Origin: Pinisolibacter sp040275425
GTDB lineage: Bacteria > Pseudomonadota > Alphaproteobacteria > Rhizobiales > Ancalomicrobiaceae
Length of the DNA: 21,075 nt
Reading direction: 5' to 3'
Assembly: GCA_040275425.1 (NCBI GenBank)
Contig: JBEOKB010000012.1
Span: 1 to 21,075, forward strand
Shown: in pieces, positions 16,483 through 21,075 of the stretch
How the letters are laid out: the number at the start of each line of letters is the position of its first letter
Numbering within the stretch: the stretch's first letter is position 1
Program-made: the position numbers and the translations under genes
The notes under the pieces: generated by a model
The model's database searches: none
The model's input: the letters and a program-made list of their open reading frames with translations, nothing else
What the model was told of the DNA's origin: nothing

Positions 16483-17550
16483 ATGACCACCCCGACCAGC
16501 CAGCGATCCACGGTCTCCTATTTCCATGCCGCGTTCGTGGTGACGGCGGTGGGGCTGGTGCTGGGCGCGGCGCTGGGATGGTCGTCGAGCGGGACGGTCG
16601 GCGCCGCGGCGACGCTGTTCTTCGTGTGCGCGGTTCTGGCGGTGCTGGAGATCTCGCTCTCGTTCGACAACGCCATCGTCAACGCCAACAAGCTCAAGGA
16701 CATGACGCCGCTGTGGCAGCACCGGTTCCTGACCTGGGGCATCGTGATCGCGGTGTTCGGCATGCGCATCGTGTTTCCGCTGGCGATCGTCGCGGTGGCG
16801 GCCAAGATCGGGCCGATCGACGCGCTTCGGATGGCGGCGCTGGAGCCGCAGAAGTACGCCGACATCATGCACGGGGCGCATCTGCCGATCGCGGCGTTCG
16901 GCGGCACCTTCCTGATGATGGTGGGGCTGACCTACTTCTTCGACCGCGAGAAGGACATCCACTGGATCGGCGTGCTCGAGCGCAACATGGCGCGGTTCGC
17001 GACGATCGAGGGCATCGAGATCGCGGTGGTGCTGGCGCTGATCCTGGGCTTCTCCAATCTGCTCGAGGGAGAGGCGGCGACCACCTTCGTGTTCTCGGCG
17101 ATCTACGGGCTCCTCACCTTCCTGGCGGTGGAAGTGCTCGGCGGCGTGCTCGACGCCACCCAGCGGATGACCACGGAAGCGGCCAAGGGCGGGCTCGGGG
17201 CGTTCCTCTATCTCGAGGTGCTCGACGCCAGCTTCTCGTTCGACGGGGTGATCGGCGCCTTCGCGCTGTCGCAGAACCTGTTCGTGATCGCCATCGGCCT
17301 CGGCATCGGCGCGATGTACGTGCGCTCGCTCACCGTCATGCTGGTGGAGAAGGGCACGCTCACCGCCTATCGCTACCTGGAGCACGGCGCGTTCTACGCC
17401 GTGGTGGTGCTGGCGGTGATCATGTACGCGCAGATGTTGGTGACGATCCACGAGGCGGTGACCGGACTGGTCGGGGCCGGACTGATCGGTCTGTCGCTGT
17501 GGTCGTCGATCCGCCACAACCGCCGCGGAGACCGCACCGAGGAATCGTGA
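16483..17550 (+). CDS. DUF475/TerC-like integral membrane protein
   Basis: The 355-residue inner-membrane protein has about nine hydrophobic segments. Two acidic motifs inside helices, ISLSFDNAIVNANKL (Asp62) and DASFSFDGVIGAFALS (Asp248, Asp254), are the hallmark of the TerC/DUF475 group. Related TerC proteins export Mn2+ or take part in metal and tellurite resistance; for DUF475 itself the substrate is not settled. The start is the ATG at 16483, with GAGGAGACGAC just upstream; the frame stays open to 16204, but that part overlaps the preceding transporter gene and does not resemble protein. The 142-nt gap before it shows no convincing yybP-ykoY riboswitch. No ter or metal-response genes are adjacent. 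Confidence 0.87.
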   Translation: MTTPTSQRSTVSYFHAAFVVTAVGLVLGAALGWSSSGTVGAAATLFFVCAVLAVLEISLSFDNAIVNANKLKDMTPLWQHRFLTWGIVIAVFGMRIVFPLAIVAVAAKIGPIDALRMAALEPQKYADIMHGAHLPIAAFGGTFLMMVGLTYFFDREKDIHWIGVLERNMARFATIEGIEIAVVLALILGFSNLLEGEAATTFVFSAIYGLLTFLAVEVLGGVLDATQRMTTEAAKGGLGAFLYLEVLDASFSFDGVIGAFALSQNLFVIAIGLGIGAMYVRSLTVMLVEKGTLTAYRYLEHGAFYAVVVLAVIMYAQMLVTIHEAVTGLVGAGLIGLSLWSSIRHNRRGDRTEES

Positions 17551-17710
17551 CCAACGTGTGCGTCGCCCACGAAAAGGTTTCGAAAATGCGAACGCTTCTC
17601 ATCCCAAAGACTAGGACTCGTCGTCGCACCTTGCTATAGGTGTCGAGGTACGGACTACGGATCCCGTCGACGTAAGCCTCGGGCAACAGGGCGCGCGCGA
17701 GATCCGTTCT

Positions 17711-17729
17711 GGGGGAGGACGTCTGCTTG
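17711..17729 (+). promoter_or_regulatory. Strong ribosome-binding site selecting a TTG start
   Basis: GGGGGAGGA (17711-17719) stands 7 nt before the TTG at 17727-17729. No ATG or GTG is available at a suitable distance, and the protein homologous to DctQ begins here, so TTG is the likely start codon. Confidence 0.65.
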
Positions 17730-18347
17730 AACGCGCTCATCGCTTTTTCGCGCCTCGTCGACAAGGGAACGCTGTGGCTCGGCCGCGCGGTCGCTTGGCT
17801 CCTGGTCGCGGCGATCCTGATTTCGACCGTCAACGCGATCATCCGCAAGGTGTTCGACGCCTCGTCGAACACCTGGCTCGAGCTGCAGTGGGTGCTGTTC
17901 GGCGCGGTGTTCCTCCTGTGCGCATCGTGGACGCTGCAGGCGAACGAACACATTCGCATCGACATCGTGAATTCGACCCTGTCGAAGACCACGCGCAACG
18001 TGATCGAGTTGGTCGGGCACGTCTTCTTCCTGATCCCGATGGTGGCGGTGTTCATCTACACCGCGCTGCCGTTCTTCCTGCGCTCCTTCGCACTCAACGA
18101 GCAGTCGTCCAACGCCGGCGGTCTGCCGCAGTGGCCGGCCAAGGCGCTGATCCTGATCGGGTTCTCGGTTCTGGCGGTGCAGGCGGTGTCCGAGCTGATC
18201 AAACGCGTCGCGGTCATGCTCGACCTGATCGAGGACAGTCACGCGGCCGGCGGACATCACGCCGCCGCCGAAGCGGAGGCCGAGCGTCTCCTGGCGCTGG
18301 CGGAGGCCGAACGGGCCGAAGCCGCCGCCGAAGCCGCCCGTCGCTGA
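17727..18347 (+). CDS. TRAP transporter small permease subunit (DctQ family)
   Basis: The 206-residue inner-membrane protein is the small membrane subunit of a tripartite ATP-independent periplasmic transporter, which uses an ion gradient and a periplasmic binding protein. Four hydrophobic helices are seen (about 18-38, 52-72, 88-112 and 135-160). The DctQ signature NTWLELQWVLFGAVFLLCASWTLQANEHIRIDIV is intact, and YTALPFFLRSFALNEQSSNAGGLPQWPAKALILIGF resembles the mannitol/chloroaromatic (FcbT2) branch. Translation probably starts at TTG. An Ala/Glu/Arg-rich tail (about 175-206) forms a likely cytoplasmic helix not typical of DctQ. The large subunit gene follows after 64 nt, and the probable binding-protein gene converges from the right. 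The substrate is unknown. Confidence 0.9.
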   Translation: MNALIAFSRLVDKGTLWLGRAVAWLLVAAILISTVNAIIRKVFDASSNTWLELQWVLFGAVFLLCASWTLQANEHIRIDIVNSTLSKTTRNVIELVGHVFFLIPMVAVFIYTALPFFLRSFALNEQSSNAGGLPQWPAKALILIGFSVLAVQAVSELIKRVAVMLDLIEDSHAAGGHHAAAEAEAERLLALAEAERAEAAAEAARR

Positions 18348-18411
18348 CGATCCCTCCGAGGTCGATCGTCAGGTCGGCTCACACGCCCCGTTTCACGATT
18401 GGACGAGACAC

Positions 18412-20415
18412 ATGGCCGCGTTCATCGCTCACAACATCGCCCCGATCATGTTCGCATCGCTGGTGGTGTTCCTTCTCCTCGGATACCCCGTCGCCTTCTC
18501 GCTGGCCGGTTGCGGCCTGTTCTTCTTCGTGGTCGGCGTCGAGCTGGCGCCGCTCTCGGGCGGCACCATTCATCTCGACTGGGTGCTGCTGCAGACGCTG
18601 CCGGAGCGCATCTACGGCATCATGAACAACGACGTGCTGCTGGCGATCCCGTTCTTCACCTTCATGGGTCTGGTGCTGGAACGCTCGGGCATGGCGGAGG
18701 ACCTGCTCGACACCATCGGCCAGCTGTTCGGCGGCATCCGCGGCGGTCTCGCCTATGCGGTGATCTTCGTCGGCGCGCTGCTCGCGGCGACCACCGGCGT
18801 GGTGGCGGCCTCGGTGATCTCGATGGGCCTGATCTCGCTGCCGATCATGCTTCGCTACGGCTACGACCGGCGGCTCGCCTCGGGCGTGATCGCGGCCTCG
18901 GGCACGCTCGCCCAGATCATCCCGCCCTCGCTCGTCCTGATCGTCATGGCCGACCAGCTCGGCGCCGACGTCGGGGCGATGTACGAGGGCGCGTTCGTGC
19001 CCGGTCTCGTCCTGGCGGCGCTCTATGCGTTCTACGTCTTCCTGGTGACGGTGATCTTCCCCAAGGCGGCGCCGGGTCTGCCGCCGGAGGCGATCGGCTT
19101 CAAGGAGACCGATCCGAAGGTGGCCAAGCGGCTGGCGCGCATCAACGCGGCGCTGATCCTCACCGGTCTGGCGGCGGCGACGGTCGGCTTCGCGCCGGGA
19201 CTGAAGACCTCGGTGATCCACGGCTTCACCGCCGGTGGTATCGGCGGCATGATCGGCTCGACGGTGATCATCGCACTGGTGGTGGTGGCGGCGCTGTTCG
19301 CGATCAAGCTCGCCAAGGTCCTGCTCGGGGCCGAGGAGAACCGGGGCATCCTGTCGCTGGCGTTCCTGGTCGGCGTTTCTGGCGCGGTCGGCTACGTGGT
19401 GATGAGCCGCACGGCGATCAAGAACGGCGCCGACTTCGTCATTCTGGCGATGTCGGTCGGCGTGTCCTTCTCCTTCGTCATCGCCTGCGTCAACTGGGTG
19501 TGCGACCGTTTCCTCGGCTTCCGCTTCCTGTCGAAGCTGGCGCAGCAGGTGACCTTCGTGATGGTGCCGCCGCTGGCGCTGATCTTCCTGGTGCTCGGCA
19601 CCATCTTCATCGGCGTCGCCACGCCGACCGAGGGCGGGGCGATGGGCGCGTCGGGCGCCATGCTGCTGGCGTGGCTGAAGCGGACGATCGACAAGGATCC
19701 GAGCCGGTTCAACCTGACCATCGTGCGGCAGGCGACCGAGTCGACCGCCAAGCTCTCGGCCTTCGTGCTGTTCATCCTGATCGGCGCGCGCGTGTTCTCG
19801 CTGACCTTCTACGGCGTCAACGGCCACGTCTGGGTCGAGGAGCTGCTGTCGTCGCTGCCGGGCGGCCTCTACGGCTTCCTGATCGTCGTCAACGTCGCGG
19901 TGTTCCTGCTCGCCTTCTTCCTCGACTTCTTCGAGCTGGCGTTCATCATCATCCCGCTGCTCAAGCCGGCGGTGGAGAAGATCTTCACCACCGACCCGAC
20001 CGCGCTGGCGATCGCCGCCCAGTTCGGTCTGACGACGCCGGAGGAGATCTCCAAGACGCTGATCATCTGGTTCGGCGTCATGCTCGGCGTGAACATGCAG
20101 ACGTCGTTCATGCATCCGCCGTTCGGCTTCGCGCTGTTCTTCCTGCGCTCGGTGGCGCCGCGCGCGCCCTACAAGGACCGCATCACCGGCAAGACGATGG
20201 AACCGGTCAAGACCAGCCAGATCTACTGGGGCGCGGTGCCGTTCGTCGTCATCCAGCTGGTGATGGTGACACTGGTCATGACCACGCCGGGGCTGGTGAT
20301 CTCCGAGAAGGAGAAGCCCAATCTGGTCGATCAGCAGAAGGCGCTCGATCAGCTCAACAACATTCCCTCGATCGACATTCCGGGGCTGGATCTCGGCGGG
20401 CCGCCGAAGTTCTGA
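18412..20415 (+). CDS. TRAP transporter large permease subunit (DctM family, extended form)
   Basis: The 667-residue inner-membrane channel subunit is much longer than the usual DctM (about 430). The N-terminal half carries the family motifs: FASLVVFLLLGYPVAFSLAG, LLAIPFFTFMGLVLERSGMAEDLLDTIGQLFGGIRGGLAYAVI, and SGTLAQIIPPSLVLIVMADQLG. An insertion of about 180 residues (roughly 225-400) adds several extra helices. The second half resumes with LGTIFIGVATPTEGGAMGASGAM and FLDFFELAFIIIPLLKPAV. The extended form is typical of the mannitol/chloroaromatic (FcbT3-like) TRAP branch. The C-terminus is a Pro/Asp-rich cytoplasmic or periplasmic tail (NNIPSIDIPGLDLGGPPKF). The ATG at 18412 has a moderate GGACGAGAC upstream. 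It is co-transcribed with the small subunit and ends at a strong terminator. Confidence 0.94.
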   Translation: MAAFIAHNIAPIMFASLVVFLLLGYPVAFSLAGCGLFFFVVGVELAPLSGGTIHLDWVLLQTLPERIYGIMNNDVLLAIPFFTFMGLVLERSGMAEDLLDTIGQLFGGIRGGLAYAVIFVGALLAATTGVVAASVISMGLISLPIMLRYGYDRRLASGVIAASGTLAQIIPPSLVLIVMADQLGADVGAMYEGAFVPGLVLAALYAFYVFLVTVIFPKAAPGLPPEAIGFKETDPKVAKRLARINAALILTGLAAATVGFAPGLKTSVIHGFTAGGIGGMIGSTVIIALVVVAALFAIKLAKVLLGAEENRGILSLAFLVGVSGAVGYVVMSRTAIKNGADFVILAMSVGVSFSFVIACVNWVCDRFLGFRFLSKLAQQVTFVMVPPLALIFLVLGTIFIGVATPTEGGAMGASGAMLLAWLKRTIDKDPSRFNLTIVRQATESTAKLSAFVLFILIGARVFSLTFYGVNGHVWVEELLSSLPGGLYGFLIVVNVAVFLLAFFLDFFELAFIIIPLLKPAVEKIFTTDPTALAIAAQFGLTTPEEISKTLIIWFGVMLGVNMQTSFMHPPFGFALFFLRSVAPRAPYKDRITGKTMEPVKTSQIYWGAVPFVVIQLVMVTLVMTTPGLVISEKEKPNLVDQQKALDQLNNIPSIDIPGLDLGGPPKF

Positions 20416-20443
20416 GCCGACGAAGGATCATCGAAGTGACGCG

Positions 20444-20468
20444 CGGGGAGCCTTCGGGCTCCCCGTTT
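20444..20468 (+). terminator. Rho-independent terminator of the TRAP permease operon
   Basis: CGGGGAGCC (20444-20452), tetraloop TTCG, GGCTCCCCG (20457-20465), then TTTCGCGTTT. It starts 29 nt after the large-subunit stop codon. Confidence 0.9.
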
Positions 20469-20536
20469 CGCGTTTCGAGACTCGGGAGACGGCGCGAACG
20501 GTCGCCGGCGCGCGGTCGACCGGCCGCAACGACGAA

Positions 20537-20560
20537 GGCCCGGAGATCTCTCTCCGGGCC
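20537..20560 (-). terminator. Rho-independent terminator of the TRAP binding-protein gene
   Basis: Perfect 10-bp stem GGCCCGGAGA / TCTCCGGGCC with a 4-nt loop. On the minus strand it lies 26 nt beyond the binding-protein stop and is followed by TTCGTCGTT. Confidence 0.85.
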
Positions 20561-20586
20561 CTGGTCTCGTCTCTCGGCGCTACGCC

Positions 20587-21075
20587 TCAGCTGCGGCGGG
20601 CGCGGATCATGAAGGCGTCGTAGCCGAACTCGGCGATCTGCCACCACAGATACTCGTCGTTGCGGAAGGCCATCACCGCATCGTGCATCTTCTTGAAGCC
20701 CTCGTTCTCCTTGGAGATCTCGGCGTAGAGCTCGTTGGAGGCCTTGTAGGCGGCGTCCATGACGTCCTGCGGATAGGGGTGGAGCAGGGCGCCGGCCTGG
20801 ACCAGACGCTTGAGCGCGGCCGGGTTGCGGGCGTCGTACTTGGCCTGCATGTCGACGTTGGACATCGCCGCCGCCGAGGTGAGGATGGTCTGATAGTTCT
20901 TCGGCAGTTCGGCCCACTTGGCCTTGTTGATGAAGAACTGCAGCGAGGCGCCGCCCTCCCACCAGCCCGGATAGTAGTAGTGCGGGGCGACCTTGTAGAA
21001 GCCGAGCTTCTCGTCGTCGAAGGGGCCGACCCACTCGGCGGCGTCGATGGTGCCCTTCTCCAGCGCCGGATAGAT
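20587..21075 (-). CDS. TRAP transporter solute-binding protein (DctP family), C-terminal part
   Basis: The C-terminal 162 residues of a periplasmic binding protein; the N-terminus, signal peptide and most of the ligand pocket lie beyond the right edge. The visible part starts IYPALEKGTIDAAEWVGPFD and continues DDEKLGFYKVAPHYYYPGWWEGGASLQFFINKAKWAELP, which is characteristic of the mannitol/chloroaromatic (FcbT1-like) branch. It ends with a helical EYLWWQIAEFGYDAFMIRARRS. The glycine-tryptophan-rich YYYPGWWEGG segment belongs to the substrate cleft. It converges on the permease genes rather than preceding them in one operon, and has its own terminator, so it is separately expressed. Partnership with the adjacent DctQM pair is likely from both branch type and position. 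The substrate is unknown; this branch is known for keto-acids and aromatic acids. Confidence 0.92.
   Translation of the reverse strand: MYPALEKGTIDAAEWVGPFDDEKLGFYKVAPHYYYPGWWEGGASLQFFINKAKWAELPKNYQTILTSAAAMSNVDMQAKYDARNPAALKRLVQAGALLHPYPQDVMDAAYKASNELYAEISKENEGFKKMHDAVMAFRNDEYLWWQIAEFGYDAFMIRARRS

Noticed and set aside
18379..20115. 578-codon minus-strand frame opposite the TRAP large subunit
   Set aside because: Antisense shadow rich in His, Arg, Asp and Gln, with no domain or start signal.

Overview
The window is GC-rich bacterial chromosome from an alphaproteobacterium, most likely of the order Hyphomicrobiales (Rhizobiales). Four things point there: a DUF2336 protein, a perfect CtrA-type site (TTAA-N7-TTAA), TRAP transporter genes of the mannitol/chloroaromatic (FcbT) type, and the style of the central-metabolism genes. 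Genus cannot be fixed from the sequence alone. No rRNA, tRNA, CRISPR array, insertion sequence or replication origin was seen.

Left edge (1-921): a partial minus-strand gene runs off the window. It has relaxed codon use and a proline/glycine linker that resembles alphaproteobacterial polymorphic-toxin or phage-associated proteins. Next (922-5652, all minus strand) come three sugar-phosphate genes in the order fructose-1,6-bisphosphatase, transketolase, class II fructose-bisphosphate aldolase. They form a regenerative Calvin-cycle/gluconeogenic module, but neither phosphoribulokinase nor RuBisCO lies in the window.

Centre (5877-11435, plus strand): a hexapeptide-repeat acyltransferase of the phosphonate-associated type, a PhaC-type polyhydroxyalkanoate synthase, a cytosolic-looking Amidase_2/SH3 peptidoglycan hydrolase whose start codon sits in a perfect 12-bp inverted repeat, and class I (4Fe-4S) fumarase. 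The fumarase 3' end plus its downstream hairpin is tandemly triplicated (89-bp unit, 11401-11667).

Right half: a minus-strand DUF2336 gene and a plus-strand secreted L,D-transpeptidase diverge from a 320-bp regulatory region. That region holds the CtrA-type site, three CACGTG palindromes and a 13-bp direct repeat. A DUF971 gene and moaA (molybdenum cofactor) then diverge from each other. After moaA come an EamA-type transporter, a DUF475/TerC-like membrane protein, and the two membrane subunits of a TRAP transporter. A TRAP solute-binding protein gene, converging on these from the right edge, is the probable third subunit and is cut by the window end.

Functionally the window is mostly housekeeping metabolism (carbon storage, TCA cycle, sugar phosphates, Mo cofactor, uptake). 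Items of possible novelty are the left-edge toxin-like gene, the fumarase/terminator triplication, the start-codon dyad of the amidase, and the regulatory region at 12786-13105.
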